Notes: a model not told the origin generated them from the sequence alone. 64,000 bases of DNA from Arthrobacter sp. zg-Y20 (GCF_030142075.1 NZ_CP126241.1:3100001-3164000), one strand, 5' to 3'. Shown: positions 33,013-42,669, numbered from the stretch's first letter. A program made the numbers and translations.

Positions 33013-34244
33013 GCACTGCAACCCGTACCCCGGAGAAACCAGAGAACCCGGAGAAAACCGCCGAACAAGGCAGCACCACCCCTGCCTGGGCCGTGGTGAC
33101 GCTGCGCGAGGTCATGGTCAAGATGCGGGACCGCACCTACATGATTTCCACCCTGGTCACCATGGTGCTGATTGTCGGCAGCGTCCTGTTCAGCGGCTAC
33201 ATGTCCTCCCGCGCTTCCGATTTCACCGTGGCGGTCACTGATTCCGCCGGTTCGGAGATCATCACCGGCGCGGACGCCGTCGGACAGGAAAATGACGGGA
33301 ACACCTCCTTCGAGGTCCGGACCGCGGACTCCGAGGACGCCGCCCTGCAACTGGTCCGCGACGAAGAGGCCGACGCCGCACTGCTGCGCGGGGAGGAGGG
33401 CACCTGGACGCTCACCGGCCGGGAAGACATCGATGCGGAACTGCGCGGACCGGTGGCGGATGCCCTGACCAGCTACGTCATCAGCACCAACGCCGCCGCA
33501 GCCGGAACCACGGCTGAGGAACTGACCGCCGGCAGCAAGCTGGACGAAGCCCTGCTCGAAGGCGACGCCGAGAACTCCTCGGTGGCTTCCGCCGTCGGTT
33601 TCGTGTTCAGTTTCCTCTTCTACATGGCCACCATCATCTTCGGGATGGCGATTGCCACCTCGGTGCTGGAGGAGAAGCAGAACCGGGTGGTGGAGATCCT
33701 GGCCACCGCCATCCCCATCCGCCAGCTGCTCTACGGCAAGGTGGCCGGCAACACCGTGCTGGCCATCATCCAGCTGGCCCTGTACGCCGGGGCGGCCCTG
33801 CTGGCGATGAACCTAACCGGAACCGCGGAGACGCTGGGCTTCATCATCCCGGTCTCGGGCTGGTTCCTGGTCTTCTTCCTGGTCGGGTTCCTGATCCTCG
33901 CTGCCGGCTGGGCCATGCTTGGTTCCATGGCCAGCCGCAACGAGGACCTGAACAGCAGCTCCACCCCCGTGATGGCGGTGATCATGGCTGCCCTGTTCGC
34001 GGGGATATTCGCCAAGGGGCAGCTGCTGGTGCTCGCGTCCTTTGTCCCGGTGATCTCCTCGGTGGCCATGCCCATCCGGATGCTGAGCACCGAAGTGCCG
34101 CTGTGGCAGTCCCTTGCCTCACTGGTTCTGGCACTGGCGGCAGCTTACGGCCTGCTGTCCTTCTCGGCACGGATCTACCGCCGGGCCGTCATGCAGAGCG
34201 GCGGCTCGCTGACACTGCGCAAGGCCATGAAGCTCGAGGAGTAG
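33009..34244 (+). CDS. ABC-2 type exporter permease (NatB-like)
   Basis: A 411-residue membrane subunit. One helix lies near residue 50 and a large extracytoplasmic loop (about 70-190) follows. Five further helices are clustered at 195-395, including the conserved ATSVLEEKQNRVVEILATAI segment. This layout is typical of NatB/Na+ or drug exporters. It overlaps the ATPase gene by ATGA. The N-terminal ~20 residues are Glu/Lys/Pro-rich and flexible. The two-component system directly upstream probably controls it. Confidence 0.93.
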   Translation: MSTATRTPEKPENPEKTAEQGSTTPAWAVVTLREVMVKMRDRTYMISTLVTMVLIVGSVLFSGYMSSRASDFTVAVTDSAGSEIITGADAVGQENDGNTSFEVRTADSEDAALQLVRDEEADAALLRGEEGTWTLTGREDIDAELRGPVADALTSYVISTNAAAAGTTAEELTAGSKLDEALLEGDAENSSVASAVGFVFSFLFYMATIIFGMAIATSVLEEKQNRVVEILATAIPIRQLLYGKVAGNTVLAIIQLALYAGAALLAMNLTGTAETLGFIIPVSGWFLVFFLVGFLILAAGWAMLGSMASRNEDLNSSSTPVMAVIMAALFAGIFAKGQLLVLASFVPVISSVAMPIRMLSTEVPLWQSLASLVLALAAAYGLLSFSARIYRRAVMQSGGSLTLRKAMKLEE

Positions 34245-34246
34245 GC

Positions 34247-36421
34247 CTAGATCCCCTTCTGCATCAGCGCAGCCAGGGACCGGAACCGGGGGTTTTTCTC
34301 CAGGTCGTCCAGCAGAACCGCCTCTCCGTCGGGACCGCAGAGGGGTATCCGCCAGTTCGGGTATTCATCGGCGGTCCCGGGCTGGTTCTGGGTCTTCTTC
34401 TCCCCCACCAGATCCGCCAGGGCAACCCCGAGCAGCACCGAGGGCGTCTGCAGGATGAACTCGTGCAGCGCCTCCACCGTCTGCTGGATCTGCTCGCCGC
34501 GCAGCTGCCCCGCGACCTGCCCCTCGGCGGCGGCGGGCAGCAGGCCGCGCTGGCGCAGCGCCTCCAGTACGGCTTCCTGCGCCTCGCTGTCCGCCTGGCG
34601 CTCTTCTTCCACGGGCCGGTTCAGCAGGCCCAGTTCATCGCGCAGGTTCACGTGCTCTCCGGCCAGGTATCCCGCGGTGGGCGGCAGGTCATGGGTGTTC
34701 ACGCTGGTCAGCGCGCCCGCCCGGTACTCCTCGGGGGCCAGCGGGCCGTCCTCGGTCTGCTCGAACCAGAGGATGGACGTGCCCAGCACCCCGCGTTCAG
34801 CCAGGTAGTCCTGCACCCACGGCTCGAAGACGCCCAGGTCCTCGCCGATGACGACGGCGCCGGCACGCTGCGCTTCCAGGGCCAGAATGCCGATCAGTGC
34901 CTCGTGGTCGTAGTAGACGTAGGCGCCCTCACCGGGAGACTCGGCGTCCTGGGGGATCCACCACAGCCGGAACAGGCCCAGGATGTGGTCCACCCGGATC
35001 CCGCCGGCGTGCCGGAGGATGGTGCGGATCATGTCCCGGTATGCGGCGTAGCCGGACTCGGCCAGGCGGCCCGGGTGCCACGGCGGCTGGCTCCAGTCCT
35101 GTCCGCGCTGGTTGAACATGTCCGGCGGGGCTCCCACGGAAATGCCGGAGGTCAGCACGTCACGCAGCATCCAGGCATCCGCACCGGCGGGGTGTACCCC
35201 CACCGCCAAGTCGTGGATGACGCCGATTCCCATGCCGGCCTTCCGGGCCGCCTGCTGCACGGCTTCGAGCTGTTCGTCGAGGATCCACTGCAGCCACTTG
35301 AAGAAGCCGATCCGTTCCTGGAGCCTGGGCAACTGCGCCAGCACGTACTCGCTGTCCGGACCGGAGGCGTCGTCCCATTCCGGGGCGCCCGGCGCCAGTT
35401 CCTCGGCCAGCGCACACCAGCGGGCGAAGTTCTCCAGGCCCTGGCCTGCGTCGGCCGTGAATTCCTCGAACTGCCGCTGCCGGGCCGGGCTGCGCGGGAC
35501 GCGGTAGACGTCTTCGAGGACCTTCAGCTTCCCGGCGAAGCTGGCGTCCCGGTCCAGTTCGGCAGCGGAGGTGTTGGCCTCATACAAGCTGCGGGCGGTG
35601 TCCTCGGCCGCCCGGTGCTGCGCATCGCCCAGGTAGGCGTACTCCGGCACGGCTTCCACCCGGATATACAGCGGGTTGAAGAACCGCCGGGTGGTGGGCA
35701 GGTAGGGGGACGGTTCAATGGGCGGCGCAGGCTCGGCGGCGTGCAGCGGGTTGATCAGGACGAATCCGGCGTCATAGTCCGAGCCGGCGACGGCGGCCAG
35801 GTCCGCCAGGTCGGTCAGGTCACCGATGCCCCAGGACCTGGAGGAGCGCACCGAATACAGCTGGGCCTGCACTCCCCAGGCCCGCTTGGCCAGCAATGCG
35901 TCGGCGGTACCCAGCCGGTCCGGCGTCACCACCAGGACCGCCTCAGCCCGGGTAGCTCCGCTCGTCAGCTCCAGTCGGTGCCAGCCCAGTTCCAGCCCCT
36001 CGGGCAGCGGCACCGCGGTGCGGGCCACCAAAGTGCCGTCCACCTCCAGTTCCGCTTCGGGGGTGTCCGGCCAGTCCAGGTCCTGTTCGCTGCCGTCTTC
36101 GAGCCGGAGGGTCAGCTGTGCGGAACTCCCGGCGGGCAGGTGCACCGCGACAGTGCCCGGGATGCCCTGCCGGACGACGGCGGTGGGCGGCAGCGGCCCC
36201 TTCCAGACGGCGGCCCGGGACTGTGCCAGTGACCGTTCCAGATCCTTATCCGTAGCCGTGTCCAGCCCCATGGCGGACAGCACCCGGCGCAGGGTGGCGT
36301 CCGTGACCTGTTGTTCGGACCCGTCCCAGCCCTTGAACGTGGTGGCGACGTGGTGGAAGTCAGCGAGCTGGTGGAGCAGATCGGTGTCCGGCACAGATTG
36401 ATCAGTAGGCTTTGCACTCAT
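34247..36421 (-). CDS. malQ: 4-alpha-glucanotransferase (MalQ, GH77)
   Basis: A 724-residue cytoplasmic disproportionating enzyme that transfers maltooligosyl units. The nucleophile region IRVDHILGLFRLWWIP lies near residue 475, the acid/base Glu in VIGEDLGVFEPW near 524 and the second catalytic Asp in NTHDLPPTAGY near 573. An N-terminal beta-domain of about 160 residues precedes the barrel, as is usual for actinobacterial MalQ. The ATG at 36421 is the first in frame. It converges with the ABC exporter genes with 2 nt between stops. Expected partners, such as glycogen phosphorylase, are not in the window. Confidence 0.95.
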   Translation of the reverse strand: MSAKPTDQSVPDTDLLHQLADFHHVATTFKGWDGSEQQVTDATLRRVLSAMGLDTATDKDLERSLAQSRAAVWKGPLPPTAVVRQGIPGTVAVHLPAGSSAQLTLRLEDGSEQDLDWPDTPEAELEVDGTLVARTAVPLPEGLELGWHRLELTSGATRAEAVLVVTPDRLGTADALLAKRAWGVQAQLYSVRSSRSWGIGDLTDLADLAAVAGSDYDAGFVLINPLHAAEPAPPIEPSPYLPTTRRFFNPLYIRVEAVPEYAYLGDAQHRAAEDTARSLYEANTSAAELDRDASFAGKLKVLEDVYRVPRSPARQRQFEEFTADAGQGLENFARWCALAEELAPGAPEWDDASGPDSEYVLAQLPRLQERIGFFKWLQWILDEQLEAVQQAARKAGMGIGVIHDLAVGVHPAGADAWMLRDVLTSGISVGAPPDMFNQRGQDWSQPPWHPGRLAESGYAAYRDMIRTILRHAGGIRVDHILGLFRLWWIPQDAESPGEGAYVYYDHEALIGILALEAQRAGAVVIGEDLGVFEPWVQDYLAERGVLGTSILWFEQTEDGPLAPEEYRAGALTSVNTHDLPPTAGYLAGEHVNLRDELGLLNRPVEEERQADSEAQEAVLEALRQRGLLPAAAEGQVAGQLRGEQIQQTVEALHEFILQTPSVLLGVALADLVGEKKTQNQPGTADEYPNWRIPLCGPDGEAVLLDDLEKNPRFRSLAALMQKGI

Positions 36422-36487
36422 GGAACCAATCTATTGCCCAAAGCGCTCCGACGCATACGCGGGCCCCACGGCCCGCCTGGTGGCCGG

Positions 36488-36820
36488 TTAGGGGCGTTCC
36501 TGCGTGAGCCGCCACGCGTCCTGGAAATCCGGGTGGTCCTCGTGCACGGCGGCGAGGGCGGACAGGGCCAGCCGCGTCCATTCCAGTTCTTCCCGGAACC
36601 GGGGATCATCCTCGTCCTCTTCGTCCAGGATCATGCGGGAGAGGGCATGCCGGCGTGCTCCGCCGATGATCTCAATGAGCATGAGCTTGGTTTCGCATTC
36701 CTTCAGCAGGCGGTCTTCATACCAGCGGTCGGAGAGGGAAACGTTCGGGGAGGCGAGGAGTTTGCGGGCTTCGGAGATGTCTTCCTGGAAGCGTGTGACC
36801 AGGAAATCCACGATATCCAT
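36488..36820 (-). CDS. DUF6221-like acidic protein
   Basis: A 110-residue acidic helical protein. The N-terminus (DIVDFLVTRFQEDISEARKL) and the tail (HEDHPDFQDAWR, resembling the HPDYREEW ending of the family) match the actinobacterial DUF6221 pattern; the usual middle region is shortened. The function is unknown; DUF6221 members are common in actinobacterial chromosomes and phages. No close operon partner is seen. Confidence 0.75.
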   Translation of the reverse strand: MDIVDFLVTRFQEDISEARKLLASPNVSLSDRWYEDRLLKECETKLMLIEIIGGARRHALSRMILDEEDEDDPRFREELEWTRLALSALAAVHEDHPDFQDAWRLTQERP

Positions 36821-36948
36821 GGCCGAATCCTACCCGCGGCTGCCGTCCGGGGGTGAGGGTTGCATGCGTGATCGGGAATATTTGATGCATATGCGTTTGT
36901 TGGCATAAATATCAGCCCGCTAGGAATCAACCCACTAGGAGACGCCCT

Positions 36949-37191
36949 TTGCCGGTAGCAAGCGCCCAACCTTCAGCCCCCTCGGCCCGAACCGTGCGTG
37001 CCAAGCGCGTACGCAGCATCCGTTCCCTTCACCGCGGTGACACCGTGGAAGCCCGCAGCGGCGGGGAAACCTATTTCCGCGGCTCCGTACAAGAGACTGC
37101 CCCGGGACTGGCCACTGTCTGGATCCGCGACGAATCCACCGACGTGCGGACCGCCGTCAGCATGGATGACTTCTCGCTCTGGAAGGTCTAG
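36949..37191 (+). CDS. 80-residue protein of unknown function
   Basis: A small basic protein, beginning at a TTG codon behind a good ribosome site (TAGGAGACGCCC). The core TVEARSGGETYFRGSVQETA looks like a small beta-barrel, ending with MDDFSLWKV. An AT-rich stretch with ATATTTGATGCATATGC lies 60-80 bp upstream and could hold the promoter. No known domain is recognised. It is divergent from the acidic DUF6221-like gene. Confidence 0.65.
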   Translation: MPVASAQPSAPSARTVRAKRVRSIRSLHRGDTVEARSGGETYFRGSVQETAPGLATVWIRDESTDVRTAVSMDDFSLWKV

Positions 37192-37221
37192 TGCCGCTTC
37201 GAGGATCAGAGCGGCAACGCC

Positions 37222-37986
37222 TCAGCGGTCAATCAGCGCACCGGCGCTGATGTTCAGTGTGGCGGCAGTCATGCTGGCAGCGCGGTCCGAGGCCGCAAAC
37301 GCCGCCGCATAGCCGACGTCGTCCAGCGTGGCGGCACGGCCCAGCATGGTGGCGTTGGTGATGGTGTCGGCAATCTCGCCGGCACCTTCCATATTTTCCG
37401 GCAGGGTTTCCGGAATGCCCCCGGTGCGCAGGGTCAGGACCCGGATGCCGTAGCGCCCCAGCTCACTGGAGAGCTGCCGGCGCATCGCTTCCATGGCTTC
37501 GAACGCGGTCTGCAATCCGCCTAGGTACAGACCCGGCACGGGGTCCCCGGACCCGCCGAAGGCCAGGATCACCCCCGAACGCTGCCTCATCATGTGCCGG
37601 GCTGCGGCCTGCGAGGTGAGGAAAAAGGTCTGCACCGCGGTGTCCACCGGGCGCAGGTACTCCGCCACGGGCATTTCCACCATGGGGGTGCCCTGCACGT
37701 CTCCGTGCTGAATTACGTTCAGGGAGATGTCCAGGCTTCCCGCCGCGGCCGCTACGTCGTCGGCATGCTGGTTCACGGCCCGCTCGTTGGTGGCATCCAG
37801 CAGTGCCGTGTCCGCCACTCCCCCGGCTGCCCTGATCGCCGCGGCCACCGCCTGCAGCGGCTCCGGGGTGCGCCCGGCAAGGAACACGCGGGCCCCTTCC
37901 CGGGCGAAGGCCTGCGCCACCGCGCCGCCGATAGCCCCGCCGCCACCGTAGATGACGGCGTTCTTGCCCATAAGCAGCGGCTGCAT
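37222..37986 (-). CDS. atypical SDR-family protein lacking the catalytic Lys
   Basis: A 254-residue Rossmann protein. The cofactor motif GGGGAIGGAVA and the C-terminal LNISAGALID are present. The NNAG motif is replaced by NVIQHGD and the YxxxK catalytic motif by YLGGL, so the Tyr remains but the Lys is missing. Ser of the triad appears in LAFGGSGD. Such relatives are usually annotated simply as SDR oxidoreductases; this one may bind NAD(P) without classical catalysis. The ATG at 37986 follows GGGAGGC. Confidence 0.8.
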   Translation of the reverse strand: MQPLLMGKNAVIYGGGGAIGGAVAQAFAREGARVFLAGRTPEPLQAVAAAIRAAGGVADTALLDATNERAVNQHADDVAAAAGSLDISLNVIQHGDVQGTPMVEMPVAEYLRPVDTAVQTFFLTSQAAARHMMRQRSGVILAFGGSGDPVPGLYLGGLQTAFEAMEAMRRQLSSELGRYGIRVLTLRTGGIPETLPENMEGAGEIADTITNATMLGRAATLDDVGYAAAFAASDRAASMTAATLNISAGALIDR

Positions 37987-38082
37987 GTTTGCCTCCCGGA
38001 CGGCGTGCCGAAGCCCGATACACCCCGGCCACCCCATCATCAGCCGCCATTGCAGCGGGGACAAGGGCGGGCCCGGGCGAAT

Positions 38083-38125
38083 GTACAGAAGGGCGGGAAG
38101 CTTACGGCTTCCCGCCCTTCTGTAC
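38083..38125 (-). terminator. hairpin terminator after putA
   Basis: Perfect 19-nt arms (GTACAGAAGGGCGGGAAGC and complement) surround a 5-nt loop. On the minus strand it lies about 38 nt beyond the putA stop. A TTTTC run follows on the plus strand. Confidence 0.78.
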
Positions 38126-38162
38126 TTTTCTGCGGTGCTTTTCCCGGCAGGCGGCCGCGGAG

Positions 38163-41100
38163 CTAGATCAGCGCATCCGAAAGGTGGTTCGGCGTGCCGA
38201 AGCGGTGCGCCGTGATGCTGACGGCCTGCTCATGCAGGAACGGCAGCAGCTCCAAGCGGCCGGATTCGGTGACCGGCTGGGCGTACACGGCAATATCCGG
38301 GGTGCCGCCGGTCGCCTCGGCCAAGGCCCGGGCGGAACCGCCGATCAGCCGGACCCGGCCGTTCTTCAGCGAGGCAGCGGCGGAAGCCAGCCAGGCGGCG
38401 TCGTCCTCCACCCGGAACTGGAGCCCGAGTTCGGTCAGGACCGCCCGCACGCCGGCGGGGAGGTCGACGGCGGTGGATACGGCCACCGTTGACCCTGCCG
38501 TCAGCGCTGCGGTCAGCACCCGGACGAGCCGGGCCGCCGGCTGGCCCTCGGACAGGCGGACAGTCACCGGCACGGGAACGTACCGGAACACGTTGCGCTC
38601 TGCGGAGAGTGCGGAGACGTCCTTGGCGGTGCCGAATTCGCTGTTCCAGGCCTGCGCGTCACGGTTCGCCGCGCGGCGGAGGAAGGCGGCGTCGTCGGCG
38701 CTGAAGGCCGACGCGGCCGATTCCGCCGCAGCTACCAGGCGTGCCGCCGGCGCTGCTGCGGGGAGCTCAAGGGCTGCCTCGGAGGTGCCGTCTACCGCTT
38801 CCCAGTTGCCCAGCCCGATGAGGTAGTTGGGGCCACCCGCCTTGGTGCCGGCGCCCACGGCCGATTTCTTCCAGCCGCCGAAGGGCTGGCGGCGCACAAT
38901 GGCGCCGGTGATGCCGCGGTTCACGTAGAGGTTGCCGGCAGAGATGCGGTGAAGCCATACATCCATCTCCGCCGGGTCCAGCGAGTGCAGGCCGGCGGTG
39001 AGGCCGTAGTCAATGTCGTTGGCCATCTCGATGGCCTCTTCCAGCGTGTCCGCCGTCATCACGCCCAGGATCGGGCCGAAGTACTCGGTGAGGTGGTACT
39101 CGGAGCCGCGGCGGACGCCGGTGCGGATGCCCGGGCTCCACAGCCGGCCGCTCTCGTCGAGCTGTTCGGGCTGCAGCAGCCAGGTTTCCCCAACGCCCAG
39201 TTCGGTGAGGCCGCGCAGCAGCTTGCCGGCGGCCGGTTCGATGATCGGGCCCATCTGCGTGGTGGGATCCTCCGGGTAGCCGACCTTCAGGGACTGCACG
39301 GCGTCCACCAGCTGGTTGCGGAAGCGCGGGGACTTAGCCACGGAGCCGACCAGGATTACCAGCGAGGCGGCCGAGCACTTTTGCCCGGCGTGCCCGAAGG
39401 CGGAGGCGGCGACGTCACGGGCGGCCAGGTCGAAGTCAGCGCTCGGAGTGACAATCACGGTGTTCTTGCCGGAGGTCTCGGCCAGCAGCGGCAGGTCCGG
39501 GCGGAAGGAGCGGAACAGTTCGGCCGTCTCGTAGCCGCCGGTGAGGATCACGCGGTCCACGGCCGGGTTGGAAATCAGCTGGCGGCCCAGTTCCTTTTCG
39601 CCCAGCTGGACCATCTGCAGCACGTCGCGCGGGACGCCGGCTTCCCAGAGGGCTTCCACCATCACGGCGCCGGAGCGCGCGGACTGGCGGGCGGGCTTGA
39701 TGACGACGGCGGACCCGGCGGCCAGCGCTGCCAGGGTGGAGCCGGCGGGAATGGCCACCGGGAAGTTCCACGGCGGGGTGACCACGGTCAGGCGGGAGGG
39801 CACAAACCGGGCACCTTCCACGGTGTCCAGTTCACGGGCCAGCTCGGCGTAGTAGTGCGCGAAGTCTATGGCCTCGGAAACCTCGGGGTCCGACTGGTCC
39901 AGGGTCTTGCCGGTCTCGGCGGCCATGACCTCCATCAGGTCGGCGCGGCGGGCCTCTAGGACTTCACCGGCGCGGTGCAGCACTTCGGCCCGCTCCGCAC
40001 CGCTGAGCGCACCCCAGGCCTTGCCCTGGGTGACGGCGGTGTTGATGACGGCTTCCAGCTCGGCTTCGGTGCTGACTGCGGCGGCGGCCACAGCGGCCTC
40101 GCCCAGGTCCGAGCCGGGCACACGCGCCAGGATGCCGCGGCCCCAGGCCTGGTTGGCGGGCAGCGACGGATCGCTGTCCGGAGTGTTGTCGAAGCTGTCC
40201 GCGGCGGCAGCGGCGGCCGGCATGCTGCGGTCCTGCACGCGGTGCGGTGCGGGAACGGCGGTGTCCAGGTTCTCCAGCGAGGCCAGGAAACGCAGCTTTT
40301 CCCGCTCGAACAGGGCCTCGTTCTCGGCCAGCTCGAAGACGGCTGACATGAAGTTCTCGGAGCTGGCGCCCTCTTCAAGGCGGCGGATCAGGTAGGCGAT
40401 GGCGACGTCGAACTCCGCCGGGTGCACCACCGGGGTGTAGAGCAGCAGGCTGCCGACGTCGCGGCGCACCACTTCGGCCTGGCCGGCGGCCATGCCCAGC
40501 AGCATTTCGAATTCGATGCCGTCCCGCACGCCGCGTTCCCCGGCCAGCAGCCAGGCGAAGGCGACGTCGAACAGGTTGTGCCCGGCCACGCCGATCCGCA
40601 CGTTGGAGATCCGGTCCGGGTGCAGGGCGTAGTTGATGACCCGCTTGTAGTTGGTGTCGCTGTCCGCTTTGGTGTGCCAGGTGGCCAGCGGCCAGCCGTG
40701 CAGGGAGGCTTCCACCTGCTCCATGGGCAGGTTCGCGCCCTTGACCACCCGCACCTTGATGGCGGCTCCGCCTTCGGCACGGCGGGCGGCAGCGAATTCC
40801 TGCAGCCGCATCATGGCCGAGAGGGCGTCCGGCAGGTAGGCCTGGAGCACGATGCCGGCTTCGAGATCCCGGAACTCGGGGTTGGAGAGGAGCCCGGTGA
40901 AGACCGCCATGGTCATCTCCAGGTCCTTGTATTCCTCCATGTCCAGGTTGATGAACTTCTTCACCGGGGACTGCGCGGCGCGGCGGAAGAGCGGAGTCAG
41001 CGACTCGATGACGTGCTGCACGGCCTCGTTGAAGGCCCACGGCGAGTGCGGGGCCACGGTGGCGGAGACCTTGATGGAGACGTAATCGACGTCGTCGCGG

Positions 41101-41630
41101 GCCAGCAGTGCGTGTGTGCCCTCGAGCCGGCGGGCGGCTTCATGCTGGCCCAGGACGGCTTCGCCCAGCAGGTTCATGTTCAGCCGGATGTTCTCCTTGC
41201 GGATGCCGGCGATGGCCTTGCCCAGCTTGGCGTCGGTGGCGTCCACAATCAGGTGGCCGACCATTTCGCGCAGCACCCTGCGGGCGGCCGGAATGACGAT
41301 CTGCGGCACCACCGGGCCCAGGATGCCGCCCGCGCGGACGGCCGCGCGCATGTACCAGGGCAGGAAGCCGGGCACGCGCGGGGCCAGGGCGGCCAGGTTG
41401 CGGGCGGCGACGCGGATGTCTTCGGGGCGGACGACGCCGTCCACGAAGCCCACGGTGAAACCGAGGCCGTCGGGGTCCTTGAGGACGCCGGCCAGCTGCG
41501 CTGCGGAGGCGTCCACGGGGACGGCTGCGGCCTCGGTGAGCCAGCGGCGGACGAGGGCTACGGACTGCTCTGCCAGCGCGGCGTTGGGGACGGCATCGGC
41601 GGTGGCGCGGTCCTCAAAGGTGTCGGTCAT
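38163..41630 (-). CDS. putA: bifunctional proline dehydrogenase / L-glutamate-semialdehyde dehydrogenase (PutA)
   Basis: A 1155-residue trifold enzyme oxidising proline to glutamate. The N-terminal proline dehydrogenase barrel (about residues 80-430) includes VRVVKGANLPMEQVE, ALHPDRISNVRIGVAGHN and EFEMLLGMA. The aldehyde dehydrogenase half carries ETSGKNTVIV near 722 and the catalytic Cys near 750 in FGHAGQKCSAASL. A C-terminal region of about 170 residues follows, as in long PutA proteins. There is no N-terminal ribbon-helix-helix repressor domain, so regulation must come from elsewhere, most simply the divergent LysR protein. The ATG at 41630 is used; a TTG at 41657 behind GGGGGAA is an alternative. 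Confidence 0.95.
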   Translation of the reverse strand: MTDTFEDRATADAVPNAALAEQSVALVRRWLTEAAAVPVDASAAQLAGVLKDPDGLGFTVGFVDGVVRPEDIRVAARNLAALAPRVPGFLPWYMRAAVRAGGILGPVVPQIVIPAARRVLREMVGHLIVDATDAKLGKAIAGIRKENIRLNMNLLGEAVLGQHEAARRLEGTHALLARDDVDYVSIKVSATVAPHSPWAFNEAVQHVIESLTPLFRRAAQSPVKKFINLDMEEYKDLEMTMAVFTGLLSNPEFRDLEAGIVLQAYLPDALSAMMRLQEFAAARRAEGGAAIKVRVVKGANLPMEQVEASLHGWPLATWHTKADSDTNYKRVINYALHPDRISNVRIGVAGHNLFDVAFAWLLAGERGVRDGIEFEMLLGMAAGQAEVVRRDVGSLLLYTPVVHPAEFDVAIAYLIRRLEEGASSENFMSAVFELAENEALFEREKLRFLASLENLDTAVPAPHRVQDRSMPAAAAAADSFDNTPDSDPSLPANQAWGRGILARVPGSDLGEAAVAAAAVSTEAELEAVINTAVTQGKAWGALSGAERAEVLHRAGEVLEARRADLMEVMAAETGKTLDQSDPEVSEAIDFAHYYAELARELDTVEGARFVPSRLTVVTPPWNFPVAIPAGSTLAALAAGSAVVIKPARQSARSGAVMVEALWEAGVPRDVLQMVQLGEKELGRQLISNPAVDRVILTGGYETAELFRSFRPDLPLLAETSGKNTVIVTPSADFDLAARDVAASAFGHAGQKCSAASLVILVGSVAKSPRFRNQLVDAVQSLKVGYPEDPTTQMGPIIEPAAGKLLRGLTELGVGETWLLQPEQLDESGRLWSPGIRTGVRRGSEYHLTEYFGPILGVMTADTLEEAIEMANDIDYGLTAGLHSLDPAEMDVWLHRISAGNLYVNRGITGAIVRRQPFGGWKKSAVGAGTKAGGPNYLIGLGNWEAVDGTSEAALELPAAAPAARLVAAAESAASAFSADDAAFLRRAANRDAQAWNSEFGTAKDVSALSAERNVFRYVPVPVTVRLSEGQPAARLVRVLTAALTAGSTVAVSTAVDLPAGVRAVLTELGLQFRVEDDAAWLASAAASLKNGRVRLIGGSARALAEATGGTPDIAVYAQPVTESGRLELLPFLHEQAVSITAHRFGTPNHLSDALI

Positions 41631-41724
41631 TTTCCTGGTGCTCTTTTCGTCTAACAAGTGGGGTTCCCCCGAGGTACTGACTCAGTATCCGCTTGTAGTT
41701 CAATTAGATAAAGCGATCTTTTCC

Positions 41725-41738
41725 GACCAATACTGGTC
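41725..41738. promoter_or_regulatory. candidate LysR operator between putA and lysR
   Basis: GACCA-ATAC-TGGTC forms a 5-nt inverted repeat in the 139-bp space between the two divergent genes. It lies within the AT-richer part at 41690-41740, where LysR proteins bind. The T-N11-A pattern is loose. Confidence 0.45.
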
Positions 41739-41769
41739 AGCTTTCCTGAACGTTCTACGAGGGGTTCCC

Positions 41770-42669
41770 GTGCTCGATATCCGCCGGCTGCGGCTTCTGC
41801 GTGAATTGAAGGTCCGGGGTACCTTGGCGTCTGTGGCCACCGCGCTGAACTTCAGTCCGTCCTCCGTATCCCAGCAGCTGGCCCTGCTGGAAAAGGAGGT
41901 GGGAGTGGAGCTGCTCCGCAAGACCGGCCGCCGGGTGACACTGACGCCGCAGGCGGAAATCCTGGTGGACCACGCCGCCCGCATCCTGGACTCCATGGAA
42001 TCCGCCGAGGCGGATCTGGCCGAGTCGCTGACCACGGTTGCCGGCACGGTCCGGGTGGCCGTATTCCAGTCCGCCGCGCTGGCGCTGATGCCGGACGCGC
42101 TGACCATCCTGGGCCGGGACTACCCCGAGGTGCGTATTGAAATGACCCAGCGCGAACCGGAAACGGCACTGTATGAAACCTGGGCCCGGGACTTCGACCT
42201 GGTTATTGCCGAGCAGTACCCCGGGCACGCCGCTCCGAGGCATCCCGGGCTGGACCGGGAACAGCTGACCACTGACGCCATCCATCTGGCCGTGCCTGCG
42301 GAGAACCTGGGCGGGCCGGATATCCGCTCCATTGCCGACACTGCCTCCCTGGCCTGGGTCATGGAGCCCCGCGGTGCAGCTTCGAGGCACTGGGCGGAGC
42401 AGGCCTGCCGGCAGGCCGGGTTTGAACCGGATGTGCGGTATGAAACGGCGGACCTGCAGGCGCAGATTCGGCTGATCGAGTCCGGCAACGCCGTCGGGCT
42501 GATGCCGGAGCTGGTCTGGACGGGCCGGCCCCCGACCGTGCGGCTGCTGGATTTGCCGGGCAAACCGCGGCGGACCATCTTCACTTCGGTGCGTGAGGCC
42601 GGCAGCCAGCGTCCGGCCATCCGTGCCTGCCGGGAAGTGCTGGAACGGACGGCCCGGCTGGTGGCGTAG
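41770..42669 (+). CDS. LysR-family regulator, probably of putA
   Basis: A 299-residue LysR-type protein. The helix-turn-helix (LRLLRELKVRGTLASVATAL, then SPSSVSQQLALLEKEVGVEL) is at the N-terminus and a two-lobe effector domain follows, with RVAVFQSAALALMPDAL and ESGNAVGLMPELV. The GTG at 41770 lies behind GAGGGG and opens directly into the DNA-binding domain, which makes it the best start. Its divergent orientation to putA suggests that proline or pyrroline-5-carboxylate acts as effector, an inference from context. Confidence 0.92.
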   Translation: MLDIRRLRLLRELKVRGTLASVATALNFSPSSVSQQLALLEKEVGVELLRKTGRRVTLTPQAEILVDHAARILDSMESAEADLAESLTTVAGTVRVAVFQSAALALMPDALTILGRDYPEVRIEMTQREPETALYETWARDFDLVIAEQYPGHAAPRHPGLDREQLTTDAIHLAVPAENLGGPDIRSIADTASLAWVMEPRGAASRHWAEQACRQAGFEPDVRYETADLQAQIRLIESGNAVGLMPELVWTGRPPTVRLLDLPGKPRRTIFTSVREAGSQRPAIRACREVLERTARLVA

